This document shows positions 22,977 to 28,839 of a DNA stretch of 28,839 bases, piece after piece; positions within the stretch are counted from its first letter, which is position 1; every line of letters starts with the position of its first letter. Under the pieces are notes generated by a model that was not told the DNA's origin, ran no database searches, and saw only the letters and a program-made list of their open reading frames with translations. A program made the position numbers and the translations under genes. This DNA comes from Treponema sp. (GTDB taxonomy: Bacteria > Spirochaetota > Spirochaetia > Treponematales > Breznakiellaceae), in contig JAITES010000122.1 of NCBI GenBank assembly GCA_031281925.1, positions 1 through 28,839 on the forward strand, written 5' to 3'.

Positions 22977-23612
22977 ATGGGAACAGTACCGGCCGCAGAC
23001 GAAGAATTGACCTTTGAGAAGGTCTGGGCAAGCATACAAAGTCTCATGGAGAGCCAGAAGGAAACCGACCGCCAGATACAGGCAACCAACCGTCAGATGC
23101 AGGAAACCGACCGCCTGATACAGGCAACCGACCGCCAGATGCAGGAAACCGACCGTCAGATGCAGGAAACCTACAAGCGGATTGGCGAATTAGGTAATCG
23201 ATTCGGCGACATGGTTGAATATATGGTTCTGCCAAACCTCCTGGTGAAATTTGAGGAACTGGGTTTTACCTTTACCAAAGCGAACCGCACCGAAATCAAG
23301 GACAGGGAGCATAATATTTTTCTGGAAGTTGATGCGCTCCTTGAAAACGGCGATAAGGTGATGGCCGTCGAGATCAAGTCCAAGCCCAATATTGACGATA
23401 TACACGATCATATTGAACGCATGGAAAAACTGCGTAAATATGCCGATCTACACAATGACAAGCGGGTATACCTGGGCGCCATTGCAGGAGTGGTTTTCGG
23501 CGACAGCGAAAAAATTTACACCCTAAAAAAAGGCCTATATGTGATTGAGCCGTCCGGCGACACGTTCAATATCATTGAACCGAAAGGTAAATATCACCCC
23601 CACGAATGGTAA
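22977..23612 (+). CDS. Coiled-coil protein with C-terminal PD-(D/E)XK domain (DUF3782-like)
   Basis: 211 residues. The N-terminal third is a coiled coil made of seven-residue units (ETDRQIQ, ATNRQMQ, ETDRLIQ, ATDRQMQ, ETDRQMQ, ETYKRIG). The C-terminal part has NIFLEVDALLENGDKVMAVE followed by IKSKP, that is the D-x(n)-E-x-K nuclease core, then a helical HDHIERMEKLRKY. This matches the layout of DUF3782-type proteins from cyanobacteria and spirochaetes, whose role is not established. AGGAG six bases before ATG. It is probably monocistronic. The repeats suggest easy length variation of the coiled coil. Nuclease activity is inferred from motif only. Confidence 0.85.
   Translation: MGTVPAADEELTFEKVWASIQSLMESQKETDRQIQATNRQMQETDRLIQATDRQMQETDRQMQETYKRIGELGNRFGDMVEYMVLPNLLVKFEELGFTFTKANRTEIKDREHNIFLEVDALLENGDKVMAVEIKSKPNIDDIHDHIERMEKLRKYADLHNDKRVYLGAIAGVVFGDSEKIYTLKKGLYVIEPSGDTFNIIEPKGKYHPHEW
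23061..23165 (+). repeat. Five-copy 21-bp tandem repeat inside a coding region
   Basis: Five consecutive 21-base units begin GAAACCGACCG or GCAACC(G/A)ACCG and end CAGAT(A/G)CAG. They alternate E-type and A-type starts, and a sixth is degenerate. Because 21 is seven codons, gain or loss of a unit adds or removes one coiled-coil heptad in frame. Confidence 0.95.
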
Positions 23613-23636
23613 TTGACGGCGTGAAGGGGCCGCATC

Positions 23637-23692
23637 TTGACCTAAGTCCGCATATATGTTAGATGAATATAACTATATTATATTCTATTAAC
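23637..23692 (+). promoter_or_regulatory. AT-rich dyad and -35-like box before the ABC uptake operon
   Basis: TTGACC (23637-23642) could be a -35, with a poor -10 (TAGATG) 17 bases on. A dyad overlaps it: GTTA...GAATATA (23658-23671) and TATATTC...TAAC (23679-23692), 11 of 14 symmetric positions around a 7-base centre. In an uptake operon this is where a metal- or ligand-responsive repressor such as Fur would be expected, but the sequence is not a textbook Fur box. Confidence 0.4.
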
Positions 23693-23709
23693 ATAACAAG
23701 GCGGTAGGG

Positions 23710-24705
23710 GTGAAGATTCGGGGAACAGGTTTTGTCATCTTTGGGCTAAGCGTTGCGTTGATCCTGCTGCTCCTCCTGGGTCTTTTCTCGGGAAGCGTGA
23801 ATATTTCCCCGCGCGACACGGTTTCTGTTCTCCTGGGTTCCGGGCGGAACGGTCCGGAGGCGCGGATCATCCTGGGGGTTCGGCTGCCCCGGCTCTGCAT
23901 GGCCCTCCTCGTGGGAATGATGCTTTCCGCAGCGGGGACTATCTCCCAGGCGGTGTTCCGCAATCCTCTGGCAGATCCCTACATCATCGGTATCAGTTCC
24001 GGCGCTGCTGCCGGGGCGGCGCTGGCCTTTATCCTGAAACTGCCTGATATTTATTACGGCCTCTTCGCGTTTTGCTGCTCTCTGGGAACAGCCTTTTTGA
24101 TCTTCCGTCTTGCCGGGAGCCGGGATCGGGCGGATACGGCCGGGCTTCTCATCATCGGGGTGGCGATTTCCGCCTTTCTGGGCGCGCTTACTTCCTTCAT
24201 GATGTATCTGGCGGGGCAGGATGCCTACCGGGTGATGATCTGGACTATGGGTTACCTCGGTTCGGCTTCCTGGAAACGTGCGGCCCTGCTCACAATCCCC
24301 CTCATTCTGTCGCTTCTCTATTTTTTGTATTACCGGCACGAGGTGGACGCACTGCTTTTGGGGGATGAGGAAGCCCATTCCCTGGGCATCCCTCTGGGAA
24401 GGCTCAAGCGGCAGCTTCTCATAGTGGTAAGTCTAACCGCCGCATGTTCGGTGGCCTTTACCGGACTGATAGGCTTTGTGGGGCTCATCGTTCCCCATGC
24501 GGTCAGACTCTGTATCGGGAACCGGCACGGGAGGCTTCTTCCGCTGGCCGCCTACGCGGGGGGCGTGTTTCTTCTCTTTGCCGACACCCTTGCGCGAAGC
24601 ATCCTTTCCCCCATAGAGATTCCCATCGGGGTGATCACCGCCTTCTTCGGCGCGCCCTTCTTTCTCTTCCTCGCCGTGATGAACCGCAAAGGAACCGCCT
24701 CATGA
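23710..24705 (+). CDS. FecCD/BtuC-type ABC transporter permease
   Basis: 331 residues, almost entirely hydrophobic with about ten membrane helices. Family motifs: RLPRLCMALLVGMMLSAAG near residue 60, QAVFRNPLADPYIIGISSGA, the cytoplasmic coupling region DEEAHSLGIPLGRLKR, and GLIGFVGLIVPHAVRLCIG. These mark a type II importer permease for iron-siderophore, heme or vitamin B12. The start is GTG with AAGG eight bases upstream. It overlaps the ATPase by four bases (ATGA). The substrate cannot be read from the permease alone. Confidence 0.94.
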   Translation: MKIRGTGFVIFGLSVALILLLLLGLFSGSVNISPRDTVSVLLGSGRNGPEARIILGVRLPRLCMALLVGMMLSAAGTISQAVFRNPLADPYIIGISSGAAAGAALAFILKLPDIYYGLFAFCCSLGTAFLIFRLAGSRDRADTAGLLIIGVAISAFLGALTSFMMYLAGQDAYRVMIWTMGYLGSASWKRAALLTIPLILSLLYFLYYRHEVDALLLGDEEAHSLGIPLGRLKRQLLIVVSLTAACSVAFTGLIGFVGLIVPHAVRLCIGNRHGRLLPLAAYAGGVFLLFADTLARSILSPIEIPIGVITAFFGAPFFLFLAVMNRKGTAS

Positions 24706-25505
24706 ACACGGATATTCTTGACATAAGGGATTTGAATTTCTCTTACCAAAGCCGGGAGATTCTCAGGGAGATTTCCCTCAGTCTGAAACAGGGTGAATTT
24801 CTCGGTTTCCTGGGCCCCAATGGTTCGGGAAAATCCACCTTCCTTAAAAATCTGTTGGGCTTCCTTAAACCTTCCGGGGGGAAGATTCTCTATGCCGGGA
24901 CAAACACCGTCCCCGGCGGAAAGGAACGCGCAAGGCTTTTTTCCTTTGTGCCCCAGAATACGGGACTCCGATCCTCCTTTGCGGTGAAGGATGTGATCCT
25001 CATGGGGAGACTGCCCCATCTGAAAGACCGCTGGGCCGGTTACAGTGCCGAAGACCGGGAAAAGGTAAGGGAGGTCATGAAAGTCCTGGGGCTTAGTTCC
25101 ATGGCGGATCGGAATGTGATGAGCCTTTCCGGGGGAGAACTGCAGAAGGTGATCATCGGCCGCTGCCTTGTTCAGGAGGGCGATATTATTCTTCTTGACG
25201 AGGCGACTTCCGGGCTTGATTTGAACCACAGTATTGAAATTATGGAACTGATGCGGAAAAAGACCGCGGAAGAATCGAAAACCGTAGTGGCTGTGCTCCA
25301 CGATCTCAATCTGGCCTCACAGTACTGCGACCGTATCGTACTGCTCAAGGAGGGGCGCATCCGTTACCAGGGCTCCCCGCTGGAAATTCTCAGTTCCGAA
25401 GTGCTTGAGGATATTTACGGTATACAGGCCATGGTGGGGATCGATGCCTATGGCAGGCCCTTTGTCCTACCCAGGCGCGCCGCGGGGGCTGCCGGTGTTT
25501 CCTGA
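24702..25505 (+). CDS. ABC transporter ATPase, FecE/BtuD type
   Basis: 267 residues. Walker A GPNGSGKST, Q-loop FVPQNTG, signature LSGGELQKV, Walker B IILLDEATSGLD and H-loop VLHDLNLAS are all intact. It energises the upstream permease in the inner membrane. The open frame runs far upstream into the permease, but the ATG in the ATGA overlap, with AAAGGA eight bases before it, gives the family N-terminus (MNTDILDIRDLNFSY). Its end overlaps the radical SAM gene by about 11 bases, so the operon is tightly coupled. Confidence 0.95.
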   Translation: MNTDILDIRDLNFSYQSREILREISLSLKQGEFLGFLGPNGSGKSTFLKNLLGFLKPSGGKILYAGTNTVPGGKERARLFSFVPQNTGLRSSFAVKDVILMGRLPHLKDRWAGYSAEDREKVREVMKVLGLSSMADRNVMSLSGGELQKVIIGRCLVQEGDIILLDEATSGLDLNHSIEIMELMRKKTAEESKTVVAVLHDLNLASQYCDRIVLLKEGRIRYQGSPLEILSSEVLEDIYGIQAMVGIDAYGRPFVLPRRAAGAAGVS

Positions 25506-26778
25506 ACGTTTCCGCTCCCACCATGATGCGGAACAGAAACTCCTCTCCGCGCTTGGTTCTCGTCCCGCTCAGGCGGACTGGCCCATGCTGGAAAAGGAGT
25601 TGGGGAAAAAACCTTCCGGGAAAAAGCGGGCCGTCTATTTCCATGTTCCCCACTGCGACAGGATCTGTACATTCTGCAACCTCAACCGGAAGGAACGGAA
25701 AGGCGCGGATCTGGACTCGTATACGGACTTCCTTGTCTCCGAGCTAGAGGCCTGGGGGACATACCCGTATATCCGGGAACAGCCTTTTGAGGCGGTGTAT
25801 TTTGGCGGCGGCACACCCACGGTTCTTTCCGCGGAGCAGCTTGCCAGGGTTCTCAAGGCCCTCTCCGGCAGCATCCCCCTTTCCCCGGACTGCGAGATCA
25901 GCGTGGAATCGACCCTGCACAATCTGGGGCCGGCCAAGGCAGAGGCCCTGGAAGAAGCCGGGGTGAACCGTTTCAGTATCGGCATCCAGACCTTTTCCGG
26001 CCGGGGGCGGAAGCTTCTGGGGAGGAGCCATGACGGGGAAGGAGCCCTGAGGGAACTGGAAAAACTCCGCAGGGCCTTTCGGGGAACCCTGGGGATCGAC
26101 ATCATCTACAGTTATCCCGAGCAAAGCATGGAGGAAGTGATTCATGACGGGAAAACAAGCCTTGAAAGCGGCGCGGACAGCGTGAGTTTTTATTCCCTTA
26201 TGATCCAGGGCTCCTCCTCCCTCGCCCAGGATATTAACGAAGGGAAACTCACATTCGCAAGGACGCTTGAATTTGACCGGGAACGGCACAATACCCTGTA
26301 CCGGTTTCTCCGGGAGGGCGGCTTTGAGCTTCTGGAACTTTCAAAACTGGCTCTCCCCGGCACAGACCTGTACCGCTACATCCGCATCCTCTACGATAAC
26401 GGTGAAATTCTCCCCATCGGCTCGGGAGCGGGAGGGAACATTGCGGGCTTCGGCATATATTCCATGGCTCCGGGACAGCGTTTTGTTTCGCGGGGGGATA
26501 AACGCTACGACTTTTACCATAAAATCCTGGGTTTTCTGCAATTCGGTGTATACGATCCACAGGTCATCACCCGGGATCTGGGAGAAACGGCGGAACACGC
26601 GGTACGGGAAAAGATTGAAGGCTACAGAACCCGCGGACTTTTGGAAGGCGGAAGCGGTTTCCGCCTCAGCGCGGACGGGGTGTTCTGGGGAAACAATATG
26701 GCCGTAGAGATTCTCAACACGGCGATACAAAACGAAGAAAAGAGAGACTTGCCCAAAACCATGCACTTTAGCATATAG
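25495..26778 (+). CDS. Radical SAM protein of the HemW/HutW type
   Basis: About 427 residues from the proposed GTG (25495-25497, GGGGG six bases upstream). The 4Fe-4S cluster motif HCDRICTFCN gives Cys54, Cys58 and Cys61. The SAM-binding GGGTP is near residue 104, and ESTLHNLGPAKAEALEEAGVN and FSIGIQTFS are characteristic of the coproporphyrinogen-oxidase-like HemN/HemW/HutW group. HemW is a heme chaperone; HutW/ChuW members open heme anaerobically to free iron. Its place inside an iron/heme-type importer operon favours a heme- or tetrapyrrole-handling role over housekeeping HemW. A longer frame upstream overlaps the ATPase and lacks support. The subfamily assignment is by eye. Confidence 0.85.
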   Translation: MFPERFRSHHDAEQKLLSALGSRPAQADWPMLEKELGKKPSGKKRAVYFHVPHCDRICTFCNLNRKERKGADLDSYTDFLVSELEAWGTYPYIREQPFEAVYFGGGTPTVLSAEQLARVLKALSGSIPLSPDCEISVESTLHNLGPAKAEALEEAGVNRFSIGIQTFSGRGRKLLGRSHDGEGALRELEKLRRAFRGTLGIDIIYSYPEQSMEEVIHDGKTSLESGADSVSFYSLMIQGSSSLAQDINEGKLTFARTLEFDRERHNTLYRFLREGGFELLELSKLALPGTDLYRYIRILYDNGEILPIGSGAGGNIAGFGIYSMAPGQRFVSRGDKRYDFYHKILGFLQFGVYDPQVITRDLGETAEHAVREKIEGYRTRGLLEGGSGFRLSADGVFWGNNMAVEILNTAIQNEEKRDLPKTMHFSI

Positions 26779-26804
26779 GGGGACAGGCTCAAAGGAGTGT
26801 CATC

Positions 26805-27872
26805 ATGCGTAAGAGTGTACTATTGTTTGTTCTGATCGGCGTCGTTTTCCTGCCCGGCGCCTGTAAAAAAGGCGGGGCTGAAGGCGGCGGAACGGGAAAC
26901 ACCGTACAAACCGAAACCGGTGGAACGGGAAGCGCCGTGGAAACCAAAACCGGCGAAGCGGAAACGGGAAGCGCGGACAAAGGGCCCGCAGCGGAGAGCA
27001 ATCTAAGCTGGACGGTAACGAGGGAAGAGGGAGAGGCCTATGTTTCCGACACGCTGGGAAACCGTATCCCCCTGGAGCAATACCGGCGGATGGTGGTTCT
27101 CTCACCGGGCGCGGTGGAAACCCTCTACCTTATCGGTGGAGAGGAGGCCATAGCCGGAATCGCCTCCGGGCGGGAGGCCCTCTGGCCGGAAGATAAAACG
27201 GTTCTCCTCCCCTCGGTGGGGAACACGGCCCGGCCGAACCTTGAAAACATCATCGCCCTGGAGCCGGATCTCGTGATCGGGAATGCCATGACAGCGGCCC
27301 TTATTCAGGATCTTGGAGGCCGGGGATACCGGGGGATTGTCCACCAGGCGGATTCCATCGAAGACATTTTTAACGGCACAGAGATTCTGGGCCGCCTTGC
27401 CGGAAGGGCGGAGGCCGCGGAAAGGCTCAACGCGGAAAAACGGGCCGGGCTTGGCGAATTACAGGAGGAACTCAGACTCCGGCCTCTTAAACTGAAAGGG
27501 GCCTTCCTCTATTCCGCAGGGCCCATCATGGCTTTTACCGAAGCATCCCTGCCCGGGGAGATACTTACCGCGCTGGGGGTGGAAAACATTGCCGCGGGTC
27601 TTGACGCTGCCCAGCCGATCCTCTCCCCGGAATACATCCTCTCCCAGGATCCGGACTTTCTTTTCGGCGCCATGGCGATTACCAAACCCGCGGACATCCT
27701 TGCCGCGGATTCACGAATCGCAGAAACCAGGGCGGGAAGGGAAATGAACATCAGCATTATTCCCTCTTCCCTGTTTATCCGCCCTTCACCCCGTATTCTG
27801 GAAAGCATTCCGGAACTGTACGCAACTCTGCGGCAGTATGAGGCTAAAAATTCCGGAGATCTTTCCCCGTGA
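26805..27872 (+). CDS. FecB/BtuF-type substrate-binding lipoprotein
   Basis: 355 residues. A lipoprotein signal peptide ends in the lipobox LPGAC with Cys20 as the lipidated residue. A low-complexity linker follows (about residues 24-66), built of Gly/Thr/Glu-rich 11-residue near-repeats such as TGNTVQTETGG and TGSAVETKTGE. The binding domain begins about residue 69 (WTVTREEGEAYVSDTLGNRI) and shows RMVVLSPGAVETLYLIGGEE, NIIALEPDLVIGNA, GRLAGRAEAAERL and YILSQDPDFLFGAM, typical of Peripla_BP_2 clamshell proteins. It would capture iron-chelate, heme or corrinoid for the permease. AAAGGAG eight bases before ATG. It is the last gene of the operon. Confidence 0.92.
   Translation: MRKSVLLFVLIGVVFLPGACKKGGAEGGGTGNTVQTETGGTGSAVETKTGEAETGSADKGPAAESNLSWTVTREEGEAYVSDTLGNRIPLEQYRRMVVLSPGAVETLYLIGGEEAIAGIASGREALWPEDKTVLLPSVGNTARPNLENIIALEPDLVIGNAMTAALIQDLGGRGYRGIVHQADSIEDIFNGTEILGRLAGRAEAAERLNAEKRAGLGELQEELRLRPLKLKGAFLYSAGPIMAFTEASLPGEILTALGVENIAAGLDAAQPILSPEYILSQDPDFLFGAMAITKPADILAADSRIAETRAGREMNISIIPSSLFIRPSPRILESIPELYATLRQYEAKNSGDLSP
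26876..26982 (+). repeat. Near-repeats coding the lipoprotein linker
   Basis: Units beginning GGAACGGGAA (33 bases) occur twice and a shortened third unit begins GCGGAAACGGGAA. They encode the Gly/Thr/Glu linker between the lipid anchor and binding domain. Slippage here would change tether length in frame. Confidence 0.7.
27008..27033 (+). repeat. 26-bp exact direct repeat, copy 1 (inside lipoprotein gene)
   Basis: The segment starting CTGGACGGTAACGAGG and ending GAGGGAG is identical to the last 26 bases of the window (28814-28839). It codes for W-T-V-T-R-E-E-G at the start of the binding domain. The repeat is cut off by the window end, so the true shared length may be greater. Confidence 0.95.
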
Positions 27873-27874
27873 CA

Positions 27875-27949
27875 TAAAAGAAGATTTACCGCCACGTCGA
27901 ATAAGTTTTTATTCAAATTCTTCTTTTACTTATTCGGCCCTGCGGTTAA
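27875..27949. repeat. Overlapping inverted repeats after the lipoprotein gene
   Basis: Arms 27888-27905 and 27929-27946 form a stem with ACCGC/GCGGT and CGAATAAG/CTTATTCG blocks, three mismatches between them and a 23-base loop. A second perfect pair, TAAAAGAAG (27875-27883) and CTTCTTTTA (27920-27928), uses bases in that loop. The two pairings cross and are sterically hard to form together, so they look mutually exclusive. No clean T tract follows, but it may still act as the operon terminator. Confidence 0.6.
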
Positions 27950-28042
27950 AAAATTCCGCTAGGCCCGAAGCGTAAACAGGCCCGTTATGCGAAGTTGGGG
28001 CACATACCGTACTATTTGTTATTCTCTTCGATATTAATTTCT
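27950..28042. other. Intergenic spacer between transporter operon and toxin-antitoxin pair
   Basis: About 93 bases with a small CGCT-AGGCCCGA-AGCG hairpin (27957-27972) and GGCCCG occurring twice. It marks the change from G+C-rich to A+T-rich sequence. No gene or promoter was recognised. Confidence 0.5.
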
Positions 28043-28468
28043 TCAACTTTCATTTTTTTTAATGTTATTTTCTTTGGTGATAATATTTCTTAAATTTTCC
28101 ATTGGTTCAAACTTTCTAATTTTCTCCACGGCAATAAGAGAATAGTTTACATCTTCTTCAATTATTTCTATCTTGTGTGGATAACGTATCTCATTGGTAA
28201 ATCTATTCAATAAACTGCATTCGGTTCTAATATTCTCAAAATTATTGTCTATGTCAATACAAATTTCATTAAGAAGAAGTAAATTATGGGTTTTTTGTGG
28301 AATAATATCATTGTAGGACAAATATCCTTTTAAATATTTCTCAACTGCTTGGGCACAATGATAACAAATAATTTCATAATGTTTACGATCCGATTCATAC
28401 AATATTTTTGCGGAATCAAAATCATCATCAGCGATTTGCATCCATTCTATCACGTCTTTAATTTTCAT
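28043..28468 (-). CDS. HEPN-domain protein, probable toxin
   Basis: 141 residues, mostly helical. The HEPN family core is visible: WMQIADDDFDSAKILYES, YEIICYHCAQAVEKYLKGYL, KTHNLLLLNEIC and a NEIRYPHKIE segment with the RYP motif. HEPN proteins paired with MNT partners are typically RNA-cleaving toxins; here the active Arg-x(4-6)-His spacing is not textbook (RYPH), so activity is uncertain. GGAAG seven bases before the ATG at 28466-28468 sets the start, and the gene overlaps the antitoxin gene by 11 bases. The longer upstream frame lies inside the antitoxin. Composition is far more A+T-rich than the rest of the window, which suggests horizontal acquisition. Confidence 0.88.
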   Translation of the reverse strand: MKIKDVIEWMQIADDDFDSAKILYESDRKHYEIICYHCAQAVEKYLKGYLSYNDIIPQKTHNLLLLNEICIDIDNNFENIRTECSLLNRFTNEIRYPHKIEIIEEDVNYSLIAVEKIRKFEPMENLRNIITKENNIKKNES

Positions 28469-28778
28469 ATAAAATCTTCCCTTTTTGGTAGACCGTTTCC
28501 TCAAGGATATTTTCTGTTTTCCGAGTATTAAATACACTTTCTCTGCTTAACAATAAATCAACAAAAAATATTTTTTTGATACTTAAATCAACCATTATTT
28601 TTGTATAAATTTCCGAAATGCTGGTCGTATTATCGGGGATCACAATATAAACATCTATATCGCTTTTGTCCGTTGGTTTGCCATAAGCGTATGAACCGAA
28701 TAAATATATATATTTAGCCGGTACATTTTTGAGAATAGATTCTTTTATGAGGCTCATTCTTTCCGCAAAATCTTCCAT
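28458..28778 (-). CDS. MNT-type nucleotidyltransferase, probable antitoxin
   Basis: 106 residues, a minimal nucleotidyltransferase. The catalytic motif GSYAYGKPTDKSDIDVYIV has Gly-Ser and the Asp-x-Asp pair in the pattern G-S-x(n)-D-x-D. Family antitoxins neutralise the partner HEPN toxin by binding or by AMP transfer. It is promoter-proximal and overlaps the HEPN gene, the usual order for this pair. There is no ribosome binding site before the ATG, and the promoter places transcription start at or one base from it, so the mRNA should be leaderless. A+T-rich like its partner. Confidence 0.9.
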   Translation of the reverse strand: MEDFAERMSLIKESILKNVPAKYIYLFGSYAYGKPTDKSDIDVYIVIPDNTTSISEIYTKIMVDLSIKKIFFVDLLLSRESVFNTRKTENILEETVYQKGKILYEN

Positions 28779-28784
28779 AGTTTA

Positions 28785-28813
28785 ATTTTATCCGAACTGT
28801 TATTTTTTGTCAA
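28785..28813 (-). promoter_or_regulatory. Strong promoter of the MNT-HEPN pair
   Basis: On the minus strand TTGACA (28808-28813), a 17-base spacer and TAAAAT (28785-28790) match the sigma-70 consensus at 11 of 12 positions. The expected start is about 28778-28779, coinciding with the MNT ATG. The -35 box abuts the 26-bp repeat exactly. Confidence 0.85.
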
Positions 28814-28839
28814 CTGGACGGTAACGAGGGAAGAGGGAG
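28814..28839 (+). repeat. 26-bp exact direct repeat, copy 2 (window end)
   Basis: Identical to 27008-27033 and running to the last base. The frame equivalent to the lipoprotein (W-T-V-T-R-E-E-G) is open but has no signal peptide, linker or ribosome binding site before it. It could be the start of a truncated second copy of the binding-protein gene, or an assembly artefact. Confidence 0.9.

Noticed and set aside
23061..23165. Regular 21-bp repeats as a possible CRISPR array
   Set aside because: Units are contiguous without spacers and encode an in-frame coiled coil.
24552..25301. 249-codon antisense open frame opposite the ABC ATPase
   Set aside because: Produced by the codon bias of the sense gene; no motif and no binding site.
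25405..25494. Longer N-terminus of the radical SAM protein from an upstream ATG
   Set aside because: It overlaps the ATPase by a further 90 bases and lacks a binding site, while the GTG at 25495 has one.
27975..28000. GTTATGC and GCGAAGTT resembling an integron attC end or a lox half-site
   Set aside because: No matching partner core (GCATAAC or similar) or second half-site at suitable distance, and no integrase of the right type nearby.
1..28839. tRNA, rRNA or insertion-sequence genes
   Set aside because: No rRNA or tRNA-like sequence was recognised and no transposase was found; the two recombinases are Xer housekeeping types.

Overview
The window reads as chromosome of a spirochaete, most likely a Treponema (inference). 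It carries two FlaA-type periplasmic flagellar sheath proteins, flagellar rod genes, and a division cluster that runs straight into xer, TPR, dprA, topA, xer, hslVU and flgBC. From memory that order resembles other treponemes; I could not check it here. Coding density is high, many neighbours overlap by 1 to 11 bases, and no stretch over 300 bases lacks a gene.

Region 1 (1-17743, minus strand) is one long co-directional array that could be a single operon. In transcription order it holds mraZ, rsmH, an ftsL-like gene, murF, mraY, ftsW, ftsQ, ftsA, ftsZ, a first tyrosine recombinase, a membrane-anchored TPR protein, dprA, topA, a second tyrosine recombinase, hslV, hslU, flgB, flgC and the first codons of a gene that is probably fliE. 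It joins peptidoglycan precursor synthesis and septation with chromosome topology and resolution, proteolysis and the flagellar rod. ftsI, murE, murD, murG, murC and ddl are absent from the cluster. Upstream of mraZ are three G-rich direct repeats with an exact 10-bp period, matching the known arrangement of MraZ operators.

Region 2 (17744-18935, plus strand) is a divergent two-gene unit of unknown function: a 79-residue protein and a 238-residue protein that looks like a degenerate PD-(D/E)XK nuclease fold fused to a winged helix. A small dyad overlaps its likely promoter. A bidirectional hairpin terminator separates it from region 3.

Region 3 (19010-22716) has two flaA genes behind a consensus sigma-70 promoter, a membrane-anchored solute-binding-like protein, and a divergent class II fructose-bisphosphate aldolase.

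Region 4 (22717-27872, plus strand) starts with an inverted repeat and a terminator. Next is a coiled-coil/PD-(D/E)XK protein built on a 21-bp tandem repeat. It ends with a FecCD/BtuC-type ABC uptake operon: permease, ATPase, a HemW/HutW-like radical SAM enzyme and a binding lipoprotein. The set suggests uptake and handling of iron, heme or a corrinoid. An AT-rich dyad precedes it.

Region 5 (27873-28839, minus strand) is clearly A+T-rich and holds an MNT-HEPN toxin-antitoxin pair. Its promoter has an exact TTGACA and is placed so that the antitoxin mRNA would be leaderless. Directly behind that -35 box, the last 26 bases of the window repeat exactly an internal segment of the binding-lipoprotein gene. 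That implies either a duplication of the transporter gene around the toxin-antitoxin pair or an assembly junction.
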